NCBI RefSeq assembly: GCF_963676475.1
Contig: NZ_OY781106.1
Location: forward strand, 2,976,001-3,040,000
DNA: 64,000 nt
Direction: 5' to 3'
From: an uncultured Celeribacter sp.
Lineage (GTDB): Bacteria; Pseudomonadota; Alphaproteobacteria; Rhodobacterales; Rhodobacteraceae
Numbering within the stretch: position 1 is the stretch's first letter; each line of letters starts with the position of its first letter. Under the pieces are notes generated by a model, which did no database searches, was not told the DNA's origin, and saw only the letters and a list, made by a program, of their open reading frames with translations. Shown in pieces: positions 1 through 7,811 of this stretch. Made by a program: the position numbers and the translations under genes.

Positions 1-340
1 CTTGAGCTTTCCAAAATAGTTTTCGATCAGATGCCGCCATTTGTAGGTTTCCTTGTCGAACTCGGCAGGAAAGCGGCGGTTGGATTTCGGCGGAATGACC
101 GGTGCAATGCTCCGTTCGGTCAGCGCAGTTCGGAGCCAATCGGCATCGAAGGCGCGATCCGCGAGCAGGTGATCTGCGGCGAGCTTGTCGATCAGCTCCG
201 GCACGCCGCGCAGGTCATGCGCTTGCCCCGGCAACAGGCGGAAATCGACAAGGTTGCCAAGCGCGTCGGTCAGGGCAACGATTTTCGTCGTCATGCCGCC
301 GCGCGAGCGCCCTATGGCCTGGCTCTGTGTCCCCCTTTTG
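1..340 (-). CDS. IS5-family transposase, C-terminal frame (orfB), truncated by window edge
   Basis: Minus-strand frame reached by -1 slippage from orfA. It reads GRSRGGMTTKIVALTD, then DLLADRAFDADWLR-like sequence with the second catalytic Asp, and at the window edge YKWRHLIENYFGKLK, which contains the catalytic Glu of the YREK-type signature. No stop or frame break is seen inside the window, so the catalytic core appears intact. The last residues are outside the window. Confidence 0.75.
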
Positions 341-659
341 CGCCCTGGCCGGAACGGTGGACCTTGACGATGGAACCGTCGATCATCGCGTATTCGAAGT
401 CGGCGTCCTCAGCCAAGGTTCTGAACATGCTGTAGAAAGCGTCAGCTTTCACCCATCGCCGGAAGCGTTTGAAGACAGAATTCCACTTCCCGAATTCGAC
501 GGGCAGTTCCCGCCATTGCGCTCCGGTTCGCACAATCCACAACACAGCCTCCATGAACAGGCGTGGATCGCGTCCGGTTTGGCCGGGATCTGTGGCCTTG
601 CCAAGACAGAAAGGTTCGATGATTGCCCATTGGGCGTCGGTCAAGACATGACCGGTCAA
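312..659 (-). CDS. IS5-family transposase, N-terminal frame (orfA)
   Basis: A 115-aa N-terminal transposase half containing a DUF4096-type region (LTDAQWAIIEPF, then WRELPVEFG) and the first catalytic Asp in AMIDGSIVKVH. The frame ends soon after an AAAAGGGGG run at about 331-339. A -1 slip there joins it to the second frame, which continues TQSQAIGRSRGG and the rest of the catalytic domain. This is the usual programmed-frameshift arrangement of IS5-group elements that make one fused transposase. It acts on the element's own ends and has no role for neighbouring genes. Confidence 0.8.
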   Translation of the reverse strand: MTGHVLTDAQWAIIEPFCLGKATDPGQTGRDPRLFMEAVLWIVRTGAQWRELPVEFGKWNSVFKRFRRWVKADAFYSMFRTLAEDADFEYAMIDGSIVKVHRSGQGAKGGHRARP

Positions 660-720
660 GGCTGCTCTCCTCTGTTTGCAACCTTGAAGCAGAACTCACA
701 GAATTTGGGAATCCTGAACG

Positions 721-1266
721 TCAACAAGCCCTAATTGGCGTGAACGGCACGCCATCAAAATCCATAACTGCCTCTGGTATACCAGCCGACGTATATCCTC
801 CAAGTATCCATTGATTATTTACACCAACTTTGTTGCCAGAAGGAACAGAGAGATTCTTATAGTCATTTGGACGGATCTCCAGCGCGACAGTATTGCCGCT
901 AGAGAGAGAGCCCGAATCTAAGCCTAGTCGACTTTCAACGACAGCTAGATTGCCGTCAGCTTCAGCCACCAACTTGTCAAACTCAGATTTCGGCATCACA
1001 AAACCGCCATTGGGGCCCGCAGTCCCATATTTCATAACGTCATCCGCAGAGGCAAACCTAACGGCACCATCATCAAATAGAGACAGGTGCGCGTCAATCT
1101 CAGCTTGAGACATGTAAGTCGAGGGATTGGGCCTTAGCCCCTTGGGGGTTTCAAGAAGCTCTTCGATCTGACTTTGACTCAACGCGGACCTTGTAGCTTC
1201 TAGAAAAGGCTCGCCATCATCTGAATGCTTAATTACGACTCTATATAGATCATCCCCTTTCCGCAC
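721..1266 (-). pseudogene. toxin-like C-terminal module cut by the IS5 element
   Basis: The 181-codon frame begins at a GTG with no convincing ribosome binding site and sits in the same frame as, and 9 bases after, the stop of the preceding 115-aa gene. The C-terminal third has the motif VPSGNKVGVNNQWILGGYT followed by GIPEAVMDFDG, a pattern I associate with C-terminal toxin modules of polymorphic or contact-dependent toxins; the exact family is not certain. The last three codons (Arg-Ala-Cys) and the stop come from the IS5 end, so the native C terminus is lost. A start-less toxin module after an immunity gene is typical of orphan toxin cassettes. It may instead be an unrelated fragment. Confidence 0.5.
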
Positions 1267-1275
1267 TACATCTTG

Positions 1276-1623
1276 TTAAAAATAGAAAAATACTGCGGTC
1301 TTTTTCTCTGCGGCCACTTTGAGTTGCTTGAATAATTTTTGCAGTCCTGAGATCGCCATTGGGTGGTCACTCACCTCAACGTTTTCTAAGTATTTTATCA
1401 ATCGGTTGATATTTTCGAGATCCGAGATGTTTTCATCTTCGTATTCATCAATCCAAAGATTGAAATTTACGTTGATCTTATCCCAAATTCCATCTCTCCA
1501 AAGCGCATCAAACTCCCCCTGACTCAGGACAACATCCGTTACGTCATTTTCAACGTCTTGCCCAAAGTACAGCGCTTTGTTCGCCTGTTCAGTCAATGGA
1601 ACTGAAATTATCTTAGTTTTCAT
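1276..1623 (-). CDS. small acidic protein, probable immunity protein
   Basis: 115 aa, acidic, no signal peptide or membrane segment, rich in Asp and Glu (for example DEYEDENISDLENI). I do not recognise the family. The gene starts 2 bases after the stop of a toxin-like 3' remnant (1626) and is followed by another toxin-like module. In polymorphic-toxin loci a small acidic gene immediately after a toxin's 3' end is normally its immunity protein, so this role is inferred from position and composition only. Base composition is clearly more AT-rich than the core chromosome, which fits horizontal acquisition. Confidence 0.5.
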   Translation of the reverse strand: MKTKIISVPLTEQANKALYFGQDVENDVTDVVLSQGEFDALWRDGIWDKINVNFNLWIDEYEDENISDLENINRLIKYLENVEVSDHPMAISGLQKLFKQLKVAAEKKTAVFFYF

Positions 1624-1625
1624 AG

Positions 1626-1766
1626 TTACTCCGCTAAGAAGTGTGTGGCCGCATTATACTCGCCAGGGCTTCTTCCGGATTGCGTACCATCAGGATTGAT
1701 TTTGTTATTTGGGATAGTCCCATTAAGGTCATAATATGAGCTACTCCCCATCTCTTGGACATTATC
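1626..1766 (-). pseudogene. 3' remnant of a large secreted toxin gene, 5' end removed at the IS3 element
   Basis: A 46-codon open frame runs from the IS3 boundary to a TAA at 1626-1628 and reads YYDLNGTIPNNKINPDGTQS, then SPGEYNAATHFLAE. No start codon belongs to it, and it enters straight from the insertion sequence. Its position just before a probable immunity gene suggests it is the last part of a toxin C-terminal domain. No matching 5' part exists on the far side of the IS3 element, so the rest was deleted. It is too short for family assignment. Confidence 0.45.
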
Positions 1767-1804
1767 TGGCGTAAATTAAGCTACTCTCTGCTCCTGCTGA
1801 TCGG
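1767..1804 (+). repeat. IS3-element terminal inverted repeat, right end of the element
   Basis: Reads TGGCGTAAATTAAGCTACTC at the outer edge, then CTGCTGATC at 1795-1803. It pairs with 2814-2845 with a few gaps. The orfB stop codon lies inside it at 1776-1778. Confidence 0.65.
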
Positions 1805-2476
1805 TTTGGGTTTTGTCATTTCTCAGCCAATAGACCACGGCAGGAGGCCTACCGCCAAGGGCTGAGTGTGGGCGTTGGTGATTGTAGAAAACGATCCACT
1901 TTCCGACCCCGGCCTTCGCTTCTGATCCGGTCTCCCAGGCATGCAGGTAGACGCACTCGTATTTCGCTGCGCGGTCCTTCGGTTCAGGCTCCGCCACAGC
2001 CGCTCGATGAAGATATTGTCGAGGGTGAGCTTGCGAACGCCCTTGCCATCCATCGAGAGGCGCCAAGCCAGCACCTTACGGGTATGCCAATCCATAATGG
2101 CGACCAGATACAGGAACCCTCGGCGCATGGGCAGATAGGGATAGGTCTTGTGCCCTTTTGCCGGCCTGCTGGTGTTGGGCTTTTGGCAGATCGGCATCAG
2201 CCCCATCAGGCGCATCAGCCGGCGTATCCGTTTCTCGTTCACCAAATGGCCGTCGTTACGCAGGTGCCAAGTCATCTGGCGGACACCGAAGAACGGCGTT
2301 TCTAGGTCCGCAGGACGCTCATCAATCCGCCGCATCAGGCCGAGGTTCTGCTCCGTCTCGCCCTTGGGCTCGTAGTAATAGGACGAACGCGCGATCGACA
2401 GCAACCTGCACTGCTGACCGATAGACAACGCCGAATTGGCCGGCTCAATCATATCGCGCCTCACTTGCCGGTCCAT
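1776..2476 (-). pseudogene. IS3-family transposase orfB, inactivated
   Basis: The frame starts MDRQVRRDMIEPANSA and contains SYYYEP, YPYLPMRRGFLYLVAIMDW (first catalytic Asp) and VLAWRLS. The next block normally holds the second Asp (NTDQGSQFTS in relatives) but is missing: the frame jumps from AWRLS directly to MDGKG and DNIFIERLWRSL. A 20-base insertion after the RSL codons then shifts the frame. The original frame resumes as KYECVYLHAWETGSEAKAG, NHQRPHSALGGRPP and ends at 1776. The catalytic triad is therefore incomplete and the product cannot be functional. Confidence 0.8.
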
Positions 2477-2757
2477 GGTTTGAGCTTTCTGGACAAAAAA
2501 TCGTTGGCCACTGCCAGCTCCCCAATCTAGGCATGGAGTTCCTTCACCTGCTCTTCGTCGATCTCGGGGGCTTTCTTTCCGCCACGCTCGAACACGCCGG
2601 AAGCACCTTCAAGCAAGGCCCGCTTCCATTGATGGATCATCGTCGGATGCACACCGAACCGGCTTGCCAGCTCGGCCGCCGTCTCCTCACCCTTCAGCGC
2701 TTCAAGCGCCACCTTCGCCTTGAACTCAGGCGCGTGTTGTTTCCGTTTCGACATCAT
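2461..2757 (-). pseudogene. IS3-family orfA with an amber codon
   Basis: Helix-turn-helix protein (KRKQHAPEFKAKVALEALKG, then FGVHPTMIHQWKR) that in relatives binds the element's ends. After VKELHA the codon is TAG where relatives have Lys (AAG). Beyond it the same frame continues IGELAVANDFLSRKLKPWTG to a TGA at 2461, overlapping the orfB start by 16 bases. A single base change thus created a premature stop and would also block formation of the fused transposase. Confidence 0.8.
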
Positions 2758-2813
2758 TCGACCATTGTCCTCGGACCAATGGCGGACAAGGTCTCACTCT
2801 CCTTCTCGTCGAA

Positions 2814-2845
2814 GATCAGCAGACTGCAAATCGTAGCTTACGTCA
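2814..2845 (-). repeat. IS3-element terminal inverted repeat, left end of the element
   Basis: On the minus strand it reads TGACGTAAGCTACGATTTGC and then CTGCTGATC. It matches the repeat at 1767-1804. Confidence 0.65.
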
Positions 2846-2894
2846 CTGTCCGAATTTCGGGGGGAGCTCAGTTCGCCGTGAGGGATAGTTTGAT

Positions 2895-2923
2895 TTGCGA
2901 CTGCGGCAAACGCGCCATATAAG
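2895..2923 (+). promoter_or_regulatory. sigma-70-type promoter for the L,D-transpeptidase
   Basis: TTGCGA (2895-2900), 17-base spacer, TATAAG (2918-2923). Transcription would begin near 2930, about 28 bases before the ATG at 2958. It lies just outside the IS3 element. Confidence 0.5.
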
Positions 2924-2957
2924 ATTGCTTATTCCCATATCATGAATGGTTCCTCCA

Positions 2958-3551
2958 ATGAGTAAAACATCTGTTTCCAAGGTTTCCCGTCGTGCTTTCG
3001 TAGCAGGGTCTGCGGCTCTGCTGACACAGCCTGTCTCTGCACAGACTCAAGGAACAACAGAGATCGAAGGCGATATTTCGACCATGGTTCGGCGGAATAT
3101 CTCAAGCTTTCGGTCGCTGGATTGGCAGCCCTATTTCAGCTCATTGCAAAACGGGGCTATTCTTGTCGATACGACATCGCGTGCGCTGCATTTCTGGAGT
3201 GAAGATCAAAGCGTATACAAGCTCTACCCAACTTCCGTGCCCTTGACAGAAGATCTGACAAGACGCGGCAGGACATCAGTTATCCGCAAAGTCGAGGGGC
3301 CAAGCTGGTCTCCGACGCCCGCGATGAAGGTGCGCAACCCTGAATGGCCTGATTTTGTCGGTCCCGGCCCGAACAATCCGCTTGGTACCCATGCGCTATA
3401 TTTGTCCTGGCAATATTATCGCATCCACGGCACCCACGATACGCGCAAGATCGGCCGTCGGTCTTCGAATGGCTGTATCGGGCTTTATAATGAACATATT
3501 GCCGAGCTGTTCGGACTTGCGAAGGTCGGAACACAAGTGTTGCTAATTTGA
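2958..3551 (+). CDS. L,D-transpeptidase (YkuD domain), Tat-exported
   Basis: About 197 aa from the ATG at 2958 (an in-frame ATG lies 12 bases upstream). It starts with a twin-arginine signal (VSRRAFVAGSAALL), indicating export to the periplasm in folded form. The YkuD catalytic signature is HGTHDTRKIGRRSSNGCIGL, with His and the nucleophilic Cys in the NGC motif. Such enzymes form 3-3 peptidoglycan cross-links or attach proteins to peptidoglycan; which of these it does cannot be told. It is a stand-alone gene next to the IS3 element with its own promoter, and appears intact. Confidence 0.85.
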   Translation: MSKTSVSKVSRRAFVAGSAALLTQPVSAQTQGTTEIEGDISTMVRRNISSFRSLDWQPYFSSLQNGAILVDTTSRALHFWSEDQSVYKLYPTSVPLTEDLTRRGRTSVIRKVEGPSWSPTPAMKVRNPEWPDFVGPGPNNPLGTHALYLSWQYYRIHGTHDTRKIGRRSSNGCIGLYNEHIAELFGLAKVGTQVLLI

Positions 3552-3591
3552 CGACAAACTCAAAGAAAAAGGTCAACGCACTCAGGAACGA

Positions 3592-3621
3592 TTGCGTTCT
3601 AAGTAGAATGGCTCATATAGC
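3592..3621 (+). promoter_or_regulatory. promoter for the small secreted protein
   Basis: TTGCGT (3592-3597), 18-base spacer, TATAGC (3616-3621). The predicted leader of about 45 bases ends in a perfect AGGAGG (3661-3666) seven bases before the ATG. Confidence 0.4.
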
Positions 3622-3673
3622 TATTGTGTAAATTAAACCTGCCCTCTTTCGTGGGGTTCAAGGAGGATTGACT

Positions 3674-3859
3674 ATGAAAAAACTCGCTGCTGCTGCCGTT
3701 TTCGCTCTGGCTGGTACCGCTTCTTTCGCTGGTGGCTACTCTGAGCCGGTCATCGAAGCTCCGGTTGTTGTTGAAGAAACCTCTTCTTCTTCCGCTGGTG
3801 GCTACGTTGTGCCGCTTCTGATCCTGGCACTCGTTGCTGCTGCTGTTGCTGCTGACTAA
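3674..3859 (+). CDS. 61-aa exported small protein of unknown function
   Basis: Sec-type signal peptide MKKLAAAAVFALAGTASFA with predicted cleavage before GGYSEP. The mature part is about 42 aa: an acidic, Val/Glu/Ser-rich stretch (VIEAPVVVEETSSSSAGG) and then a hydrophobic C-terminal segment (VVPLLILALVAAAVAA) ending in Asp. It is either membrane-inserted by its tail or partitions to a membrane surface. An ideal Shine-Dalgarno, repetitive GCT/GTT codons and a strong terminator right after it suggest high expression. I do not recognise a named family. The longer in-frame TTG start at 3668 is rejected because it sits only one base after AGGAGG. Confidence 0.75.
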   Translation: MKKLAAAAVFALAGTASFAGGYSEPVIEAPVVVEETSSSSAGGYVVPLLILALVAAAVAAD

Positions 3860-3883
3860 TCGTCGCAAGACAGTACAGATTTG

Positions 3884-3912
3884 AAAGGGCGGCTCCTACG
3901 AGCCGCCCTTTT
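3884..3912. terminator. bidirectional intrinsic terminator between small gene and hemH
   Basis: Nine-base stem AGGGCGGCT / AGCCGCCCT with loop CCTACG, followed by TTTT on the plus strand and preceded by AAA. It serves the small secreted gene and probably the convergent hemH. Confidence 0.85.
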
Positions 3913-3945
3913 CATTTGTCTCGAATTTGATGTGCTAACAGTGGG

Positions 3946-5031
3946 TTACACCCATCCCGCGAGATTTTTTCGAATCTGACCCAGAAGAGCTTCGATATGA
4001 AGCGGGTCATCGTTCAGGCAGGGAATGTAGAGAAATTCCTCGCCACCCGCGTGCTCAAAGCTTTCCTTGATCTCTTCGTTGATCTCCTCGAGCGTCTCGA
4101 TGCAATCGGCGGAAAAGGCGGGCGCACAGACCGCGATGCTCTTGTTACCCTTCTCTGCCTGACGCGCGACCTCTTCGACGGTGTAGGGCTGAAGCCACTC
4201 TTCGGGACCGAATTTCGACTGGAACGTCGTCATGATTTGCGTGTCATCCCAGCCCAGCCGCTCTTTCAAAAGACGTGTCGTTTTTTGACATTGGCAATGA
4301 TAGGGATCACCGCCCTCTTTAAGATAGCGCTCAGGCAGCCCGTGATAGGAGCAAATCAAGATATCCGGCTTCTTTTCCGCACTCGCATAAGCACGTTCAA
4401 CGGACTGGGCGAGGGCATGGATATAGGTCGGATCGTCAAAATAGGGCGGAACTGTCCGGCTCGTGGGTTGCCAGTTTTCCTCCATGAGCGCGCGGAAGAA
4501 TTGATCGTTCGCCGTCGCCGTTGTGGCGCCTGCGTATTGCGGATAGAGCGGGAAAAACAGGATTTTCGAACAGCCCTCGGACACGAGTTTCTCGACCTTC
4601 GATTTCGTCGACGGATTGCCGTAACGCATACAGAAATCGACCATGACACGATCCCCGAACTCGGCTTTCAGCCCGGCTTCGATAGCGGCCACCTGTTGTT
4701 TGGTGATGGTCATCAAAGGGCTTTCATCCGCCTCGGTGTTCCAGATCGAGCGATAGGCGGCGCCGGATTTCGACGGACGAAAGGTCAAAACGATGCCTTG
4801 CAGGATCGGTTGCCATTTCCATTTCGGATAGTCGATCACCCGTTTGTCGGACAAAAATTCGTTCAGATACCGCCGCATGGACCAGTAGTCCGTGTTGTCC
4901 GGCGTCCCGAGATTGGCGATCAAAACGCCGATTTTCTCGGTCGGAACTTTGGGGTGATCTTTCGGGGCGTGAACCGGACAGGTGGCATCCGGCGCAGTCA
5001 TGTTCAGCCGGGTGGGCTTCATTTGTCCCAT
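3946..5031 (-). CDS. hemH: ferrochelatase
   Basis: Inserts ferrous iron into protoporphyrin IX, the last step of protoheme synthesis, at the inner face of the cytoplasmic membrane. 361 aa, normal length. Family motifs: IGVLIANLGTPD near the N terminus, FFPLYPQYAGATTA, the metal-binding His at about 230 in ICSYHGLPERY, and the conserved Glu at about 312 in CIETLEEI. The start at 5031 is preceded by AAAGGAGACCCC. A cluster of Cys around QCQK and in the C-terminal part occurs in some bacterial ferrochelatases, but I cannot say whether it holds an iron-sulfur centre. Confidence 0.95.
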   Translation of the reverse strand: MGQMKPTRLNMTAPDATCPVHAPKDHPKVPTEKIGVLIANLGTPDNTDYWSMRRYLNEFLSDKRVIDYPKWKWQPILQGIVLTFRPSKSGAAYRSIWNTEADESPLMTITKQQVAAIEAGLKAEFGDRVMVDFCMRYGNPSTKSKVEKLVSEGCSKILFFPLYPQYAGATTATANDQFFRALMEENWQPTSRTVPPYFDDPTYIHALAQSVERAYASAEKKPDILICSYHGLPERYLKEGGDPYHCQCQKTTRLLKERLGWDDTQIMTTFQSKFGPEEWLQPYTVEEVARQAEKGNKSIAVCAPAFSADCIETLEEINEEIKESFEHAGGEEFLYIPCLNDDPLHIEALLGQIRKNLAGWV

Positions 5032-5079
5032 GGGGTCTCCTTTTTCTTTAGGCTTAGGATGGTGTCAGATCGGGGCAAG

Positions 5080-5904
5080 TCAACTGTCAGGCAGTTTGAA
5101 TTCTTCGGTTTGGAGCGCGGCTGCCAGACTCATCTTTGCTGAGCCGGGCATCAGAGGTTTCGGCTGGCTGGCATCGGGCGCCCAACCGGTCAGAAACACC
5201 AGATCGAAGGTCGCGACCAGACGGCCCTCTTCGGCAAAGTGATCTCTGTAAAGCTGTTCGGCGTGATCGAACATGGCCTTGCCGCCAATGGATTTTCTGC
5301 GCGCAGTGAGCGCATTGCCTTCCCCCATGGCACGCAGGTCTGCCGCCAGACGGGCCAGTGACGCATAGCTCACCTTGCGCACGCTTTTGTCCGCCACAGG
5401 CAGCGCAAAAGAGGCGCGCTGCAACAGAGCGCCCAGATCGCGCAGTTCGCCCATCGGCAAGACGCGCGGCGAGAGCCCGTCCGCGATCATGCTTTCTGCC
5501 TGCCCAAGACAGGCGCGCAACTCGTTCAGAGTCTGATCCCCGAGGAAAGCGGCAATCATCAACCCATCGGGTTTCAGGGCGCGGTTGCATTGAATGAGCT
5601 GCCCGACCGGATCATTGGCCCAATGCAGGCTCATGGCGTGGATCACCAGATCATGCGTCCGTTCTTCCAGCGCCAGCACATCGTCATCGGGGACGATTGT
5701 CGCATCGGGGAACCACTTGGCCCAAATTTCGGGAAAACCGGTGACGATGGCGGGGGACGTAAACGATTTGTTAACCATGTCGAGCCGATCTTCGATCTCG
5801 AAACGGGCCTCGTCATGCAAAAAGAAATCTCCGCCCCTCCGCAAGGCGCGGCGGCGATTTCGGGCCAACTGGTCCCGATCGACCAAAGGGGCAGGCTGCG
5901 ACAT
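5080..5904 (-). CDS. class I SAM-dependent methyltransferase, BioC / NDUFAF5-like
   Basis: 274 aa from the ATG at 5904 (AGGA ten bases upstream); the frame stays open much further upstream but that extension overlaps comF in antisense. The N terminus LVDRDQLARNRRRAL matches the family whose mitochondrial member NDUFAF5 is a complex I assembly factor and whose bacterial members are often annotated BioC. Also seen: HDLVIHAMSLHWANDPVGQL and ALKPDGLMIAAFLG. The glycine-rich SAM motif is weak, as in NDUFAF5-type proteins. Substrate unknown. Divergent from comF. Confidence 0.7.
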   Translation of the reverse strand: MSQPAPLVDRDQLARNRRRALRRGGDFFLHDEARFEIEDRLDMVNKSFTSPAIVTGFPEIWAKWFPDATIVPDDDVLALEERTHDLVIHAMSLHWANDPVGQLIQCNRALKPDGLMIAAFLGDQTLNELRACLGQAESMIADGLSPRVLPMGELRDLGALLQRASFALPVADKSVRKVSYASLARLAADLRAMGEGNALTARRKSIGGKAMFDHAEQLYRDHFAEEGRLVATFDLVFLTGWAPDASQPKPLMPGSAKMSLAAALQTEEFKLPDS

Positions 5905-5961
5905 GGGATGTCCTGACAATGTCTTTGCGTTCAAAGCGCAATGTAGAAAGGTGAGCGGGAA

Positions 5962-6675
5962 ATGCAAAGGCTGGCAAAGCTGATCTACCCGGCACAATGT
6001 CTCACCTGCGACGAAATGATCGAGGTGACGCGGGGTTTGTGCCCGACCTGTTGGTCGAATACGCCGTTTATCGTCGATCATCCCTGCGAGTCTTGCGGTC
6101 GTCCTTTGATCGGCGATGCGCTTGACGGCGATCTGTGTGACGATTGCCGCACACAGCCCAGGGCCTGGGATCGGGGTCGTGCTGCGATGCTTTATGCGGG
6201 CAATGCGCGCTCCATCGTGCTCAGGTTCAAACATGGCGACCGCACGGATCTGGCCTATTCCGCGGGTCAATGGCTTGCCAATGCGGCGGAGCCTCTGATC
6301 GCGCCCGACACAGTTGTGGCGCCGGTGCCCTTGCATTGGGTTCGCATCCTGAGGCGGCGGTACAATCAGGCGGCTTTGCTCGCCGCGCGTGTCGCGAAAC
6401 TGCATGAGCGCCCCTATATCCCTGACCTTTTGAAACGCTCCAGCGCGACGCGCACGCTCGATGGCATGACCGCAGAACAAAGGCGCGACACTGTGGCGGG
6501 CGCCATTCAGATCACCGCAAAACGTGCCGACAAGATCAAAGGCAAACGGGTTTTGCTCATTGATGATGTGATGACGACGGGGGCGACATTGACCCAATGC
6601 GCCGAGGCTTGTCTTGCGGCAGGTGCAAAAGGCGTGGACGTCGCGGTTCTGGCACGCGTGGACAGGGACACCTAA
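5962..6675 (+). CDS. comF: ComF-family phosphoribosyltransferase-like protein
   Basis: 237 aa. Two N-terminal Cys pairs form a zinc-ribbon region (CLTC, CPTC, CESC, CDDC), followed by a type I phosphoribosyltransferase fold with the PRPP-loop motif VLLIDDVMTTGATL near the C terminus. ComF proteins are needed for DNA uptake in naturally competent bacteria and for uptake of gene-transfer-agent DNA in Rhodobacter capsulatus; the biochemical role is unresolved. The short gap to grxC (35 bases, own Shine-Dalgarno) suggests co-transcription with grxC, the amidase and the MarR gene. Confidence 0.9.
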   Translation: MQRLAKLIYPAQCLTCDEMIEVTRGLCPTCWSNTPFIVDHPCESCGRPLIGDALDGDLCDDCRTQPRAWDRGRAAMLYAGNARSIVLRFKHGDRTDLAYSAGQWLANAAEPLIAPDTVVAPVPLHWVRILRRRYNQAALLAARVAKLHERPYIPDLLKRSSATRTLDGMTAEQRRDTVAGAIQITAKRADKIKGKRVLLIDDVMTTGATLTQCAEACLAAGAKGVDVAVLARVDRDT

Positions 6676-6710
6676 ATCCTTATAGTCGCTGCGAACATAA
6701 GGATTTTCCC

Positions 6711-6968
6711 ATGCAACCTGTCACGCTCTACACGACCCCCATCTGCCCCTATTGCATCGCGGCCAAGCGCCTGCTCGATTCGAAAGGTGTCACTTACACC
6801 GATATCGACGTCATGCGCGATCCGTCAAAGCGTCAGGAGATGATGCACAAGGCGAATGGGGGCCACACCGTGCCGCAGATTTTCATCGGCGGCACCCATG
6901 TCGGGGGCTGCGATGAGTTGCATGCTCTGGAGCGCGCGGGGAAACTCGATCCTCTTTTGGCGGATTGA
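6711..6968 (+). CDS. grxC: glutaredoxin 3
   Basis: 85 aa, cytosolic thiol-disulfide oxidoreductase with the CPYC active site (TTPICPYCIAAK) and the glutathione-binding TVPQIFIGGTHVGGCDEL. Start at 6711 is chosen because AAGGA lies at 6699-6703 and the product length fits the family; the open frame upstream runs into comF. Three bases separate it from the amidase gene. Confidence 0.95.
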   Translation: MQPVTLYTTPICPYCIAAKRLLDSKGVTYTDIDVMRDPSKRQEMMHKANGGHTVPQIFIGGTHVGGCDELHALERAGKLDPLLAD

Positions 6969-6971
6969 GGC

Positions 6972-7811
6972 ATGACCAAAATCGGCCTCGTCACCCTGAA
7001 TTCAAGCGACGATCCCCTCGCGAATCTGCCCGTCACATTGGACTATGTAAGTGCGGCGGCGGAGGCGGGGGCCGAGATCGTGATGACGCCGGAGGTCACG
7101 AATTGCGTGTCCTCATCGCGCGCGCATCAGATGGAGGTTCTCCATCATGAGGCCGACGATCCGACGCTGAAAGCGCTGCGTGAGATGGCACGTTTGCGCG
7201 GGATTTGGGTCTTGATCGGTTCGCTGGGGCTCAAAACTAATGACCCGGACGGGCGTTTTGCGAACCGCTCTTTCCTGATCGACCCGGAGGGAGAGATCAA
7301 AGCCCGCTATGACAAGATTCACATGTTCGACGTGGATGTCAGCGAGACGGAGCGCTATCGCGAATCCGATGGCTATCGCCCCGGCGAAAAGGCCGTTGTC
7401 GCCACGACGCCCATGGGCAAGATCGGCATGACGATCTGCTACGATCTGCGTTTTCCGCATCTGCATCGGACACTTGCCAAAGCCGGTGCTGAGATCATCA
7501 CCCAGCCCGCCGCCTTTACCGCCGTCACCGGTGAGGCGCATTGGCATAGCCTGTTGCGGGCGCGGGCGATTGAGACGGGATGCTTTGTCCTGGCACCGGC
7601 GCAGACCGGGCATCACAAGGAAAAGCGCGATGTGAATCGTCGGACCTATGGGCATTCTCTGGCCGTATCGCCCTGGGGCGAAGTGATCTTTGATGGCGGA
7701 GTTGAGCCGGGTTGGGGTCTTGTCGAGATTGATTTGGACGAGGTCACCAAGGCCCGCAAGCGGATTCCTGCGCTCACGCATGATCGCGACTTCGAGGTCT
7801 CACATGACTGA
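6972..7811 (+). CDS. carbon-nitrogen hydrolase, Nit / omega-amidase type
   Basis: 279 aa. The nitrilase superfamily triad is visible: Glu in MTPEVTNC, Lys in RYDKIHMFDVD and Cys in GMTICYDLRFPHLHR. Sequence features resemble the Nit1/Nit2 branch, which hydrolyses omega-amides such as alpha-ketoglutaramate or deaminated glutathione; the latter would suit a position beside glutaredoxin. The exact substrate is not determinable. The stop overlaps the start of the MarR gene by 8 bases, so translation is probably coupled. Confidence 0.85.
   Translation: MTKIGLVTLNSSDDPLANLPVTLDYVSAAAEAGAEIVMTPEVTNCVSSSRAHQMEVLHHEADDPTLKALREMARLRGIWVLIGSLGLKTNDPDGRFANRSFLIDPEGEIKARYDKIHMFDVDVSETERYRESDGYRPGEKAVVATTPMGKIGMTICYDLRFPHLHRTLAKAGAEIITQPAAFTAVTGEAHWHSLLRARAIETGCFVLAPAQTGHHKEKRDVNRRTYGHSLAVSPWGEVIFDGGVEPGWGLVEIDLDEVTKARKRIPALTHDRDFEVSHD

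Larger units (their letters stand above)
1..731 (-). mobile_element. IS5-family insertion sequence, left part outside the window
   Basis: The element is read on the minus strand. It carries a two-frame DDE transposase. Its outer end is taken at about 731, where the minus strand reads GGGCTTGTTGACGTTC directly after toxin-like coding sequence. The other end lies left of the window, so the paired terminal repeat and any target duplication cannot be checked. The boundary is inferred from where the neighbouring reading frame stops looking like protein. All three catalytic positions (Asp, Asp, Glu) appear present, so the copy may still be active. Confidence 0.8.
1767..2845 (-). mobile_element. decayed IS3-family insertion sequence
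   Basis: About 1.08 kb. The ends read inward as TGACGTAAGCTACG at the 2845 side and TGGCGTAAATTAAGCTAC at the 1767 side, both followed by a shared CTGCTGATC. orfA and orfB are present on the minus strand but carry three separate lesions, described under their own entries. The flanks (ATTATC left, CTGTCC right) show no target duplication, which suggests deletion or recombination after insertion. Confidence 0.8.

Noticed and set aside
1..2845. Genomic island or prophage border
   Set aside because: Only insertion sequences and toxin fragments are visible; no integrase, attachment repeat or phage gene supports a defined island, and the left side is outside the window.
2533..2922. 129-codon plus-strand frame across the IS3 end
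   Set aside because: Antisense to IS3 orfA and crossing the terminal repeat; no protein-like features.
5905..6597. Upstream extension of the methyltransferase frame to 6597
   Set aside because: It runs antisense through comF, does not resemble the methyltransferase family, and the ATG at 5904 gives the normal length with an AGGA ribosome site.
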